Source of the DNA: Flabesymbios commensalis
Lineage: Eukaryota; Annelida; Polychaeta; Terebellida; Flabelligeridae
Assembly: GCA_964017125.1 (NCBI GenBank)
Contig: OZ024907.1
Location: 25,110,476-25,174,475 of the forward strand
DNA length: 64,000 bases
Direction: 5' to 3'
Shown here: positions 22,807-35,825 of the stretch, in pieces
How the letters are laid out: each line of letters begins with the position of its first letter
Position numbering within the stretch: the stretch's first letter is position 1
Notes under the pieces: model-generated
What the model was told of the DNA's origin: nothing
The model's database searches: none
Seen by the model: only the letters and a program-made list of their open reading frames with translations
Program-made: the position numbers and the translations under genes

Positions 22807-25335
22807 TTTGCATCTTACTAATTATATTTTAATACGGACACGTGTATACAGAGGGGATATTGCACCAGAAGGATAGAGGCCTACCTGAAGAAGTGTCAAG
22901 AAATGTTTTTGATCCATTTTATGTTCACGTTAATAGTTAAAATTTTAGCTTTGAACTTATTATAACCATGCAGGCTACATATTTGCAAAATGGTATCCTT
23001 ATATTTACCGGTGGGGGCCTACCAGTAGTGAATTGTTTGCATGAGTTTATTTAATCTGCTGTTAATGCCAAGGCCTTCCCTAATCTAAATATACCATAAT
23101 ATTGATATAAACAATTATCAATCATTATAAAATTGACCGAGCAGAGTTGCATTTCGTTATTTTACTTATAGTCGAATAGGCTCTGAAGCTCTTTAGATTT
23201 TTCAATCTCTTTAAATACCTTGTTGTAGTGCTTCTGCTGTTATTTAAGAGTAGGCCTATCCATACCAATTGCTCTTAAAATACATGTGCTTCTACTCTCG
23301 TGTCGTAGCTTAAAACATTTTCAGATTTGCTTTGTGATATGTCCCCCGGCCGTCAGACACTAGGAGGAACAGTCAAATTGACTTTATATCATACAGTAAA
23401 ACTACACAAAACAGCAGACCAAACACCAATCTACATACGTGATATGGAGGCACCATGCACACCCCGATAGTAAAGGTGGGAATATTAGGGTTTCGTAGGA
23501 TAATTTTTGTTACATGACACCATGTAATAATGGAAGATCACACCATTTACAAATATATAGGTGGGAATAGTAAGGTTTATATATTATATGAGAATAGCAC
23601 ACCATAATACAAAATTAATGTCCTAACATTATATAATAGCATATATTGTGATAACATATTCTCCTTTGTATAAAATAACCTAACATTGTAGTTGCTAATC
23701 CTCCTGATATTACTAATATAGTAATACTAATTGTAATACACATTGTGACATTATAATAACATTTGGGGGCTACCATTCAATTACCAGGGCGGGGGAGGTG
23801 GAGTTTTTGAACTGAACAAAATATTTATTTCATTTTCTCTCTACAATACTTTATTTATTTAATTCACACTCTGCCTCAAGCAAAATATTTATTTCACTTT
23901 CTTAGAAAAATATTCCTGTCTACAAAGTTGGATCCTAAAGTAGGCTTAATATTGGTGTGAGATTTAAGGGGTTAAGCGTTATTTAATGATGCCGAGCGAA
24001 GCGAGGCAATTCTTTTTCAAGAGCCATCAAGTATTTGTTTAGAGTTGTTCTTCAGACAATGATTTATTTCATAAAAAATCCGTCTCAAAATATTTATTTC
24101 AAATATATTTCAACACCCCCCCCCCTCTTAACGCTATATATTGATATTATCATATCATATATCATGATCACATTGTAATTACATATTTTAACATTATATT
24201 GCCATATCTGGACACAAATATACTGCAGCCTTACATCATAACACAAAATCCATTCACTATAGTGTAATATTGCTAGGTTAAATTCTACTATGCTACTATT
24301 GCAATCCATTAAAATACCATACTTTGAAATTGTACTACCATACCCTGATAACATAGGCCTACTACAATACATATCCTGTATTGGTGACATTTACTGACAA
24401 TATAGCGCAATATGCTTCCATTTATATTTCCATATCATTACACCATAACGCCATGCCCTCACATTCTGATGTTTCATGACATGCAATATTGAGACGTTAA
24501 ATTGTTTAAAATAATCTGTCATTGCAGTTACATTCATTCTGATATTAGAATGGCATATATCTTCACATTATAATATATTATAATATCCTGGTGTTTCATA
24601 TTTTCATATTTTTAAATCACCATATGGCGACATTATAGTGCCTAATCATTAGATTATAATGGCATATCATTCCGTTATAATGCGGTTTATGCTACCATGC
24701 CAATTCAATTCAATATACTTGCACCATATCGTGACAATGAGAAAACGATTGACACCAAAACACCTTCTACATGAGTTCGTTCAAAAGTTATATATCATTT
24801 AAATTATATTGTTCATAATTATTTGCGCAAAATTAGAATAATTGAAATTTATTCAAGATCTTAAGAACTAGATGTAGATATATCATCTAAATGATTTGTT
24901 TGTACAAAATTAGTCATTTTATCGACTTTTGTGGTAAATATGACAATTTATGGTGCTCAGAAGGATTATGAAATCAACTTGAAGGAATTCCATAATACCC
25001 ATTCTGTTGTAGTTAAGGTACAGTTGCGAAGCCAATGTTTTTTATTTTATCCTCTGCAGGCAATATGATAGTGTACGAGACAGATGGTCATCATAGCTGA
25101 ATGTGCCAAATAATAGTTTTTTATTACTTTGTTTTAGATTATATTTACATTACGTTGTAACCTGTTTTAGCAAAATATATAGGACTTACTATTCCTTTGA
25201 CAAAAATAAAAAAACAAAAATAATTCTATGATTCTTGTGTAATGTTCCAGCTTATGGCTCTTTTGACGCTCAGTTATGTTTTTTTAATTGACATGAAATA
25301 GAATGAATAACTGTGGTAGCCTACCTATTCTACGT
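22807..25335. other. No recognised gene; MITE remnant and AT repeats
   Basis: At 23763-23812 GGGGGCTACCATTCAATTACC and GGAGTTTTTGAAC resemble an end of the MITE at 4459. AAATATTTATTTCA is repeated at about 23819, 23883 and 24089, and C13 at 24114. From 24130 to 24720 the sequence is a loose mixture of ATTATAATG/CATATC words, a degenerate AT repeat. No gene is supported. Confidence 0.5.
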
Positions 25336-25770
25336 GGGGAGAGTGGGGCAGATCCGCACAGTGGGGCACTTCCGCACATGAGTCGTTAAAGCATATGAGC
25401 GTCACCTGGTGATTGTAACTTAACACTGTGCGATAGTTTATCATCTGAGACAACACAAGCTGTTGGCCTTTCGTGACATGGCAGTATAAATTGTGGTGTG
25501 GTGAGAGAATCCCGTTTTTCACACGTGTTGAATTAAAATTGTCTATTTGTGTCACTCGACGTAGAAATCATAATAATGATGGTATGAATGGTATACTGAT
25601 GTTAGCCTAGGGTCATTTACTAGTGCTTCACCTTACCACTGATTTATATTAGGCCTTCATTGTTAGTGAGCGATATCAGGGAACAACAGGAAATATAAGC
25701 ATATGGGGCACGTCCGCATACATGGCATAACGGTGTGCGGACCTGTCCCACTGGGAATTGCCCCAGGGGA
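25336..25770. repeat. Left flank repeat GTGGGGCAGATCCGCAC
   Basis: GAGTGGGGCAGATCCGCAC and GTGGGGCACTTCCGCAC occur side by side at 25337-25377. GGGGCACGTCCGCA and the inverted TGCGGACCTGTCCCA follow at 25707-25752. The same wording appears at the far side of the minisatellite (32955-33000), so the tandem array appears to lie inside a copy of this palindromic element. Confidence 0.65.
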
Positions 25771-25861
25771 GATTACAAAAATGTTATGTTACATAGTCCT
25801 ACAGAGAAATTTAATCCAGTCCATATGTGATAATGTGCAAACAGTAGGCTACAGGAGGAAT

Positions 25862-28800
25862 GTGTGTCCATGGGTGTGTGACCAGTTGGATGGGTGTGTG
25901 ACCGGTAGGATGTGTGTGTGACCAGTAGGATGGGTGTGTGGCCATCAGGGTGGGTGTGTGACCAGTAGGATGGGTGTGTGAACAGTAGGATGGGTGTGTG
26001 ACCAGTAGGATTGGTCTGTGGCCATCAGGATGGGTGTGTGACCAGTAGGATGGGTGTGTGAGCAGTAGGATGGTTGTGTGACCAACAAGATAGATGTGTG
26101 ACTAGTAGGATGGGTGTGTGGCCAGTAGGATGGGTGTGTGACCAACAAGATAGATGTGTGACCAGTAGGATGGGTGTGTGACCAACAATATAGATGTGTG
26201 ACCAGTAGGATAGTGTGTGACTAACAATATAGATGGTTGACCAGTAGGATGGGTGTGTGATCAGTATAATGGGTGTGTGACCAACAAGATAGATGTGTGA
26301 CCAGTAGGATGGGTGTGTGACCAACAATATAGATATGTGACCATATATAGGATGGGTGTGTGACCAACAATATAGATGTGTGACTAACAAGATAGATGTG
26401 TGACCAATAGGATGGGTGTGTGACCAGTAGGATCGGTGTGTGACCAACAATATAGATGTGTGACCATATATAGTATGGGTGTGTGACCAACAATATAGAT
26501 GTGTGACCAGTAAGATGGGTGTGTGACCAACAATATAGATGTGTGACCATATATAGGATGGTTGTGTGACCAGTAGGATGGGTGTGTGACCAACAAGATA
26601 GATGTGTGACCAGTAGGATGAGTGTGTGACCAATAGGATGGGTGTGTGACCAACAATATAGATGTGTGACCAGTAGGATGGGTGTGTGACCAGTAGGATG
26701 GTTATGTGACCAGTAAGATGGGTGTGTGACCAACAATATAGATGTGGGACCAGTAGGATGAGTGTGTGACCAGTAGGATGGGTGTGTGACTAACAATATA
26801 GATGTGTGACCAGTAGGATGTGTGTGTGACCAGTAGGATGGGTGTGTGACCAGTAAGATGGGTGTGTGACCAACAATATAGATGTGTGATTAGTAGGATG
26901 AGTGTGTGACTAGTAGGATGGGTGTGTGACCAACAATATAGATGTGTGACCAGTAGGATGGGTGTGTGACCAGTAGGATGGGTGTGTGACCAGTAGGATG
27001 GGTGTGTGACCAGTAGGATGGGTGTGTGACCAGTAGGATGGGTGTGCCACCAACAAGATAGATGTGTGACCAGTAGGATGGGTGTGTGACCAACAAGATA
27101 GATGTGTGACCAGTAGGATGGGTGTGTGACCAACTATATAGATGTGCGACCAGTAGGATAGTGTGTGACCAACAATATAGATGTGTGACCAGTAGGATGG
27201 GTGTGTGACCAGTAGGATGGATGTGTGACCAGTAGTATGGGTGTGTGACCAGTAGGATGGGTGTGTGACCAGTAGGATGGGTGTGACCAGTAGGATGGGT
27301 GTGCCACCAACAAGATAGATGTGTGACCAGTAGGATGGGTGTGTGACCAACAAGATAGATGTGTGACCAGTAGGATGGGTGTGTGACCAGTAGGATGAGT
27401 GTGTGACCAACAATATAGATGTGTGACCAGTAGGATGGGTGTGTGACCAGTAGGATGGGTGTGTGACCAGTAGGATGGGTGTGTGACCAGTAGGATGTGT
27501 GTGACCAGTAGGATGGGTGTGCCACCAACAAGATAGATGTGTGACCAGTAGGATGGGTGTGTGACCAACAAGATAGATGTGTGACCAGTAGGATGGGTGT
27601 GTGACCAACAAGATAGATGTGTGACCAGTAGGATAGTGTGTGACCAACAATATAGATGTGTGACCAGTAGGATAGGTGTGTGATCAGTATGATGGGTGTG
27701 TGACCAGCAAGATAGATGTGTGACCATATATAGGATGGGTGTGTGACCAACAATATAGATGTGTGACCAACAAGATAGATGTGTGACCAGTAGGATGGGT
27801 GTGTGACCAACAATATAGATATGTGACCATATATAGGATGGGTGTGTGACCAACAATATAGATATGTGACCATATATAGGATGGGTGTGTGACCAACAAT
27901 ATAGATGTGTGACCAACAAGATACATGTGTGACCAGTAGGATGGGTGTGTGACCAGTAGGATGGGTTTGTGACCAACAAGATAGATGTGTGACCAGTAGG
28001 ATGGGTGTGTGACCAGTAGGATCGGTGTGTGACCAACAATATAGATGTGTGACCATATATAGTATGGGTGTGTGACCAACAATATAGATGTGTGACCAGT
28101 AGGATGGGTGTGTGACCAACAATATAGATGTGTGACCATATATAGGATGGTTGTGTGACCAGTAGGATGGGTGTGTGACCAACAAGATAAATGTGTGACC
28201 ATTAGGATGAGTGTGTGACCAATAGGATGGGTGTGTGACGAACAATATAGATGTGTGACCAGTAGGATGGGTGTGTGACCAGTAGGATGGGTGTGTGACC
28301 AGTAAGATGGGTGTGTGACCAACAATATAGATGTGTGCCCAGTAGGATGAGTGTGTGACCAGTAGGATGCGTGTGTGACCAACAATATAGATGTGTGACC
28401 AGTAGGATGAGTGTGTGACCAGTAGGATGGGTGTGTGACCAGTAAGATGGGTGTGTGACTAACAATATAGATGTGTGACCAGTAGGATGAGTGTGTGAAC
28501 AATAGGATGGGTGTGTGACCAACAATATAGATGTGTGACCAGTAGGATGGGTGTGTGACCAGTAGGATGAGTGTGTGACCAACAATATAGATGTGTGACC
28601 AGTAGGATGGGTGTGTGACCAGTAGGATGGGTGTGTGACCAGTAGGATGGGTGTGTGACCAGTAGGATGGGTGTGTGACCAGTAGGATGGGTGTGAGACC
28701 AGTAGGATGGGTGTGTGACCAGTAGGATGGGTGTGTGACCAGTAGGATGGGTGTGTGACCAGTAGGATGAGTGTGTGACCAGGGGGATGAGTGTGTGACC

Positions 28801-31800
28801 AACAAAATAGATGTGTGACCAGTAGGATGGGTGTGTGACCAGTAGAATGGCTGTGTGACCAGTAGGATTGGTATGTGTCACCAGTAGGATGGATGTGTGA
28901 CCAGTACGATGGGTGTGTGACCAGTAAGATGGGTGTGTGACTAGTAGGATGGGTGTGTGACCAGTAGAATTGGTGTGATCAGTAGGATGGGTATGTGACA
29001 AGTTGGATGGGTGTGTGACCAGTAGGATGGGTGTGTGACTAGTAGGATGGGTGTGTGACCAGAAGGATGGTTGTGTGACCAGTAGAATGGGTGTGTGACC
29101 AGTATGATGGATATGTGTCATCAGTAGGATAGGTGTGTGACCGACAGGGGGGATGACCAGTAGGATGGGTGTGTGTGAGCAACAAGATGTATGCATGTGT
29201 AACCAGTAGGATGGGTGTGTGACCAGGAGGATGAGTGTACGTGTGACTACTAAGTGGGTGGGTGACCAGTAGGATGGGTGTGTGACCAGTAGGAAGGGTA
29301 TATGACCAGTAGGATGTGTGTGTGACCAGTAGGATGGGTGTGTGACCAGGAGGATGGGTGTGTGATCAAGAGGACGCGTGCGTGACCGGGAGGATGGATG
29401 TGTGACCAGTAGGATGGATGTGTGACCATTAGGAGGGGTGTGTGACCAGTCGAATCGGTGGGTGACCAGTAGGATGTGTGTGTGATCAGTAGGATGGGTG
29501 TGTGACCAATTGGATGGGTGTGTGACCAGTAGGATAGTGTTTGACATGTAGGATGAGTGTGGTGCGTGACCAGTAGGATAGGTGTGTGACCATTAGGACG
29601 GATGTGTGACTAATAGAATGTGTGTGTGTGACCAGCATAATGGGTGTGTGACCAGGAGGGTGGGTGTGTGACCAGTAGGATGGGTGTGTGATCAGTGGGA
29701 TAGGTGCGTGACCAACAGGATGCGTGTGTTACCAGTAGGCCTAGAATAATATGTGACCAGTAGGATTGATGTTCGGCCAGTAGATGGGTGTGTGACCAGT
29801 AGGATGGGTGTGTGACCAACAATATAGATGTGTGACCAGTAGGATGAGTGTGTGACCAGTAGGATGGGTGTGTGACCAGTAAGATGGGTGTGTGACCAAC
29901 AATATAGATGTGTGACCAGTAGGATGAGTGTGTGAACAATAGGATGGGTGTGTGACCAACAATATAGATGTGTGACCAGTAGGATGGGTGTGTGACCAGT
30001 AGGATGAGTGTGTGACCAACAATATAGATGTGTGACCAGTAGGATGGGTGTGTGACCAGTAGGATGGGTGTGTGACCAGTAGGATGGGTGTGTGACCAGT
30101 AGGATGGGTGTGTGACCAGTAGGATGGGTGTGAGACCAGTAGGATGGGTGTGTGACCAGTAGGATGGGTGTGTGACCAGTAGGATGGGTGTGTGACCAGT
30201 AGGATGAGTGTGTGACCAGGGGGATGAGTGTGTGACCAACAAAATAGATGTGTGACCAGTAGGATGGGTGTGTGACCAGTAGAATGGCTGTGTGACCAGT
30301 AGGATTGGTATGTGTCACCAGTAGGATGGATGTGTGACCAGTACGATGGGTGTGTGACCAGTAAGATGGGTGTGTGACTAGTAGGATGGGTGTGTGACCA
30401 GTAGAATTGGTGTGATCAGTAGGATGGGTATGTGACAAGTTGGATGGGTGTGTGACCAGTAGGATGGGTGTGTGACTAGTAGGATGGGTGTGTGACCAGA
30501 AGGATGGTTGTGTGACCAGTAGAATGGGTGTGTGACCAGTATGATGGATATGTGTCATCAGTAGGATAGGTGTGTGACCGACAGGGGGGATGACCAGTAG
30601 GATGGGTGTGTGTGAGCAACAAGATGTATGCATGTGTAACCAGTAGGATGGGTGTGTGACCAGGAGGATGAGTGTACGTGTGACTACTAAGTGGGTGGGT
30701 GACCAGTAGGATGGGTGTGTGACCAGTAGGAAGGGTATATGACCAGTAGGATGTGTGTGTGACCAGTAGGATGGGTGTGTGACCAGGAGGATGGGTGTGT
30801 GATCAAGAGGACGCGTGCGTGACCGGGAGGATGGATGTGTGACCAGTAGGATGGATGTGTGACCATTAGGAGGGGTGTGTGACCAGTCGAATCGGTGGGT
30901 GACCAGTAGGATGTGTGTGTGATCAGTAGGATGGGTGTGTGACCAATTGGATGGGTGTGTGACCAGTAGGATAGTGTTTGACATGTAGGATGAGTGTGGT
31001 GCGTGACCAGTAGGATAGGTGTGTGACCATTAGGACGGATGTGTGACTAATAGAATGTGTGTGTGTGACCAGCATAATGGGTGTGTGACCAGGAGGGTGG
31101 GTGTGTGACCAGTAGGATGGGTGTGTGATCAGTGGGATAGGTGCGTGACCAACAGGATGCGTGTGTTACCAGTAGGCCTAGAATAATATGTGACCAGTAG
31201 GATTGATGTTCGGCCAGTAGATGGGTGTGTGACCAGTAGGATGGGTGTGTGACCAACAATATAGATGTGTGACCAGTAGGATGAGTGTGTGACCAGTAGG
31301 ATGGGTGTGTGACCAGTAAGATGGGTGTGTGACCAACAATATAGATGTGTGACCAGTAGGATGAGTGTGTGAACAATAGGATGGGTGTGTGACCAACAAT
31401 ATAGATGTGTGACCAGTAGGATGGGTGTGTGACCAGTAGGATGAGTGTGTGACCAACAATATAGATGTGTGACCAGTAGGATGGGTGTGTGACCAGTAGG
31501 ATGGGTGTGTGACCAGTAGGATGGGTGTGTGACCAGTAGGATGGGTGTGTGACCAGTAGGATGGGTGTGAGACCAGTAGGATGGGTGTGTGACCAGTAGG
31601 ATGGGTGTGTGACCAGTAGGATGGGTGTGTGACCAGTAGGATGAGTGTGTGACCAGGGGGATGAGTGTGTGACCAACAAAATAGATGTGTGACCAGTAGG
31701 ATGGGTGTGTGACCAGTAGAATGGCTGTGTGACCAGTAGGATTGGTATGTGTCACCAGTAGGATGGATGTGTGACCAGTACGATGGGTGTGTGACCAGTA

Positions 31801-32900
31801 AGATGGGTGTGTGACTAGTAGGATGGGTGTGTGACCAGTAGAATTGGTGTGATCAGTAGGATGGGTATGTGACAAGTTGGATGGGTGTGTGACCAGTAGG
31901 ATGGGTGTGTGACTAGTAGGATGGGTGTGTGACCAGAAGGATGGTTGTGTGACCAATAGAATGGGTGTGTGACCAGTATGATGGATATGTGTCATCAGTA
32001 GGATAGGTGTGTGACCGACAGGGGGGATGACCAGTAGGATGGGTGTGTGTGAGCAACAAGATGTATGCATGTGTAACCAGTAGGATGGGTGTGTGACCAG
32101 GAGGATGAGTGTACGTGTGACTACTAAGTGGGTGGGTGACCAGTAGGATGGGTGTGTGACCAGTAGGAAGGGTATATGACCAGTAGGATGTGTGTGTGAC
32201 CAGTAGGATGGGTGTGTGACCAGGAGGATGGGTGTGTGATCAAGAGGACGCGTGCGTGACCGGGAGGATGGATGTGTGACCAGTAGGATGGATGTGTGAC
32301 CATTAGGAGGGGTGTGTGACCAGTCGAATCGGTGGGTGACCAGTAGGATGTGTGTGTGATCAGTAGGATGGGTGTGTGACCAATTGGATGGGTGTGTGAC
32401 CAGTAGGATAGTGTTTGACATGTAGGATGAGTGTGGTGCGTGACCAGTAGGATAGGTGTGTGACCATTAGGACGGATGTGTGACTAATAGAATGCGTGTG
32501 TGTGACCAGCATAATGGGTGTGTGACCAGGAGGGTGGGTGTGTGACCAGTAGGATGGGTGTGTGATCAGTGGGATAGGTGCGTGACCAACAGGATGCGTG
32601 TGTTACCAGTAGGCCTAGAATAATATGTGACCAGTAGGATTGATGTTCGGCCAGTAGATGGGTGTGTGACCAGTAGGATGGGTGTGTGCCGAGTAGGATA
32701 GGTGTGTGACCAAGAGAATGGGTGTGTGAGCAGGAGGATGAGTGTGTGACCAGTAGGATGGATGTGTGACCATATTATGGATGGGTATGTGACAAGTGGG
32801 ATGGGTGTGTGACCAACAGGATGGGTGTGTGACTGGTAGGATGAGTGTGACCAATAGGATTTGTATGTGACCAGAGGATGGGTGTGTGAACCCCAACCCT
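25862..32900. repeat. 7-kb minisatellite of 20-bp units
   Basis: About 350 tandem units. Four main unit types can be seen: GTGTGACCAGTAGGATGGGT, GTGTGACCAACAATATAGAT, GTGTGACCAACAAGATAGAT and a 23-bp GTGTGACC-ATATATAGGATGGGT form. Between 28370 and 32687 a 1437-bp higher-order unit is repeated. On the minus strand none of the common units contains a stop in any phase. Long overlapping frames (up to about 450 codons, repeating HPTGHTPILLVTHPSYWSHT) therefore arise. They have no start context, family match or splice support and are considered non-coding. Confidence 0.97.
28370..32687. repeat. 1437-bp higher-order repeat, 3 copies
   Basis: Copies at about 28370-29806, 29807-31243 and 31244-32687. 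Landmark variants recur at a spacing of 1437, for example GAACAATAGG at 28497, 29934 and 31371, and GATTGATGTTCGGCC only in the later two boundaries. I noted very few differences (such as CCAATAGAATGG at 31951 against CCAGTAGAATGG at 30514). Such high identity implies recent unequal exchange, or an assembly effect. Confidence 0.93.
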
Positions 32901-33110
32901 CAATAGGCCTACATCCAGCACTGCTACTTGAACGAAGTTTTATACAATGTCTTGAGACAGTGGGGCAGATTCGCACAGTAGTGTGCGAACCCGCCCCAAA
33001 TGTAGGGGCTGGTTCACACACCGAAGGCTAAAAAATATATCGCAGCATATATGTAATCATAAAATATAATCTGTCATACGGCTTCCGACACATACGATAT
33101 AAATACCTTG
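32901..33110. repeat. Right flank GTGGGGCAGATTCGCACA palindrome
   Basis: AGTGGGGCAGATTCGCACAGT is followed by GTGTGCGAACCCGCCCCA, an inverted pair, at 32957-32998. It matches the left flank of the minisatellite. The rest of the interval is AT-rich without features. Confidence 0.6.
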
Positions 33111-33345
33111 AAGGGACATGCCCAGGTCTAAAATCAGCAAAAAATCGGTGATTTTATATTGGCTTCTTAATATGACCATATGATGTAAACATGTCCATAG
33201 ACTAGAACTGCAAAAGTATTTAATTTTTGTGCTGCGCACTTAATTACCAGTTAGGCTAGATATAGAGACGAAATTCCCGTATTTCTTATTTTTGACATGG
33301 TTGTCAATAATTAGAAATCAGGAATTTCGTCTCTATATCTAGAGT
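33111..33345. mobile_element. AGGGACATGCCCAGGTC MITE, left two-thirds
   Basis: Starts AAGGGACATGCCCAGGTCTA and runs in register with the complete copy at 43393 through the inner stem, ATATAGAGACGAAATTCCCG against GAATTTCGTCTCTATATCTAG. It stops before the right terminal repeat, so it is truncated. Confidence 0.85.
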
Positions 33346-33626
33346 AACATCTGCTTGTCAGCAATTAAGTCTCTATCAGCTGTTTTTGAAGCTGCACTAA
33401 GCCATACAATTATGACTTTTTGCCTGGGTCTCCACTAATCCTAGCATTTCCAGAAAAGAAAAAAAAAATTATTGTTATTGTTAGTGTCTACCTGAATAAC
33501 TGGATCACTGAATGATTCCTATCCGAAATAACGATACAGGATACCATGCATGTGACATGTGGTGCTCCAGTAGAGAAACATTGTATTACATTTTTGTATT
33601 TGTTTCGATTGCAAAATAAAATATGT
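33346..33626. other. No feature seen
   Basis: Short AT-rich stretch between a MITE fragment and the 871-bp duplicated unit, with nothing recognisable. Confidence 0.4.
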
Positions 33627-35094
33627 TTATCGTACAAAAAACAGACACATAAAATGGGGAAAAATTTGTTTATTAAAAATAAACATCAAATTAAACGACT
33701 ACAAATAAAAAGGGCTTCACTTCAAATGTTGTTAATGTAAACGTGGTTGTAACAGAGTGAAGCCCTAAGACCAAAATAGGTATAAATTTACTTGACAGTC
33801 AGTTAACAGGAATAACCAGTGAATATTTATACATGTCTCTAATTGATCTAATCTACTATGAATATTTATACATGTCTCAAATTGATCAAATCTACTAGGA
33901 CTATTTATACATGTCTCTGATTGATCTAATCTACTATGAATATTTATACATGTCTCTGATTGATCTAATCTACTATTTAAATGTGAACTTTGACTCTTGT
34001 ATCATTACAAACAAATTAGATAATATCAACCAAACTATCAATAACAATCTAGTAATTGTTCACACAAAACCAAACCTATCAATAACAATCTACTAATTGT
34101 TCACATTAATATATTAATGAACATTGACTCTTGTATCATTACATACAAATTACATAATATTGACAAAATCTATCAATAACATTATTAAACAAGATTATCT
34201 GTTGTTGAGGAGGGTATGAAAACGGTCAGAAGAAAAATGAACAAAAAACTTGCAGCGGATGGAAGAGGGAGGAGGTGGGATTTTCTTGGTAGACATAGAA
34301 TCTGCTATATAAATTTATATTTCTTTCGGATTAATTTCTGGTTTGAACTACCCTCAAGATTTCATTGCTAAAAGAGACTGTTACAAACAAATCGAGATCC
34401 GAACAAACCACGAATTACATAGCTTGGGATTCGCCTAAGATTAATAATCTATTTTGTGTCCGATAAAAAGAGCTTTCATTTTACGAAAACTCTGTATTTA
34501 TCGTACAAAAAACAGACACATAAAATGGGGAAAAATTTGTTTATTAAAAATAAACATCAAATTAAACGACTACAAATAAAAAGGGCTTCACTTCAAATGT
34601 TGTTAATGTAAACGTGGTTGTAACAGAGTGAAGCCCTAAGACCAAAATAGGTATAAATTTACTTGACAGTCAGTTAACAGGAATAACCAGTGAATATTTA
34701 TACATGTCTCTAATTGATCTAATCTACTATGAATATTTATACATGTCTCAAATTGATCAAATCTACTAGGACTATTTATACATGTCTCTGATTGATCTAA
34801 TCTACTATGAATATTTATACATGTCTCTGATTGATCTAATCTACTATTTAAATGTGAACTTTGACTCTTGTATCATTACAAACAAATTAGATAATATCAA
34901 CCAAACTATCAATAACAATCTAGTAATTGTTCACACAAAACCAAACCTATCAATAACAATCTACTAATTGTTCACATTAATATATTAATGAACATTGACT
35001 CTTGTATCATTACATACAAATTACATAATATTGACAAAATCTATCAATAACATTATTAAACAAGATTATCTGTTGTTGAGGAGGGTATGAAAAC
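33627..35094. repeat. 871-bp unit duplicated in tandem (1.7 copies)
   Basis: The sequence from TTTATCGTACAAAAAACAGAC to GAGGGTATGAAAACGG (about 595 bp) occurs at 33627 and again at 34498, apparently without differences. The ~280 bp between them contains a block that recurs alone at 40019. Within each copy a ~40-bp motif (ATTTATACATGTCTCTGATT plus GATCTAATCTACTATGA) is repeated four times. No protein of note. The unit type is unknown. Confidence 0.92.
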
Positions 35095-35672
35095 GGCACA
35101 CAGACACAAAGTGTCTGACCCCCACAACACAAACTTACGAATGCATCGTAAGAGCACATATGAATTCCAACCTCTCATCTGTCTAATCCACCATTACTTG
35201 CGGCATCAGAAACAACACTAATTCTAAATAGTGAAGTGCTATATAGTCTGAAATTTAGTTTTTAAATTGAAATTAGGATGTCTACAGAAGTGAAACTTGA
35301 AATTTACATGTAATGAATAGATAACCGAATAATTAAAATTTCCAAATGTAGATAATAAGGGACACATTATCATAACATCTATTGTATTTATAATTCCTGA
35401 AGCAAGTCTGAGTAGTGTTTTGACTGGCTGGATTTATGTCAGTGGAATATTATTTTCTGTAAGTGTAAAATCTGACAACAGAAGTATACAGACCTCATTT
35501 TGAGCTGACCTAGGTATTGCAGACACACTTTGAAAACATAAGAAGACCACAAAACATAGATTTAGAAGGATTTGAAGCAAATTAGGAACATGAGGAAATG
35601 GTCCACATCTTGAGTATTGCTGTATTCACTAAAAATGGTGTTTACATATACATTCAAAAGCAAGAACTGAAG

Positions 35673-35709
<37 letters not shown>

Positions 35710-35825
35710 ATAATAATTATAATTTCTTACTCACGCAGTTATTGACGAAAAAGTAAAATTTTAGCTTTTTCTTCTCTTCTACGGGAGAAGAAAAAGGACA
35801 TAAATCATTCACATTTAAAGTAATT
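35095..35825. other. No recognised gene; A-rich tract
   Basis: AT-rich. A run of about 28 A residues followed by TAATAATAAT at 35680-35717 looks like the tail of a retroposed sequence on the plus strand, but no element could be recognised upstream. A small hairpin GCTTTTTCTTCTC/GAGAAGAAAAAG lies at 35764-35798. Confidence 0.45.

Noticed and set aside
25862-32900. CRISPR-like regular repeats
   Set aside because: Units abut without unique spacers, in a eukaryotic genome with introns.
25945-33021. Minus-strand frames up to 451 codons with HTPILLVTHPSYWS repeats
   Set aside because: Produced by stop-free 20-bp units; the frames overlap each other, and no start, splice or family evidence exists.
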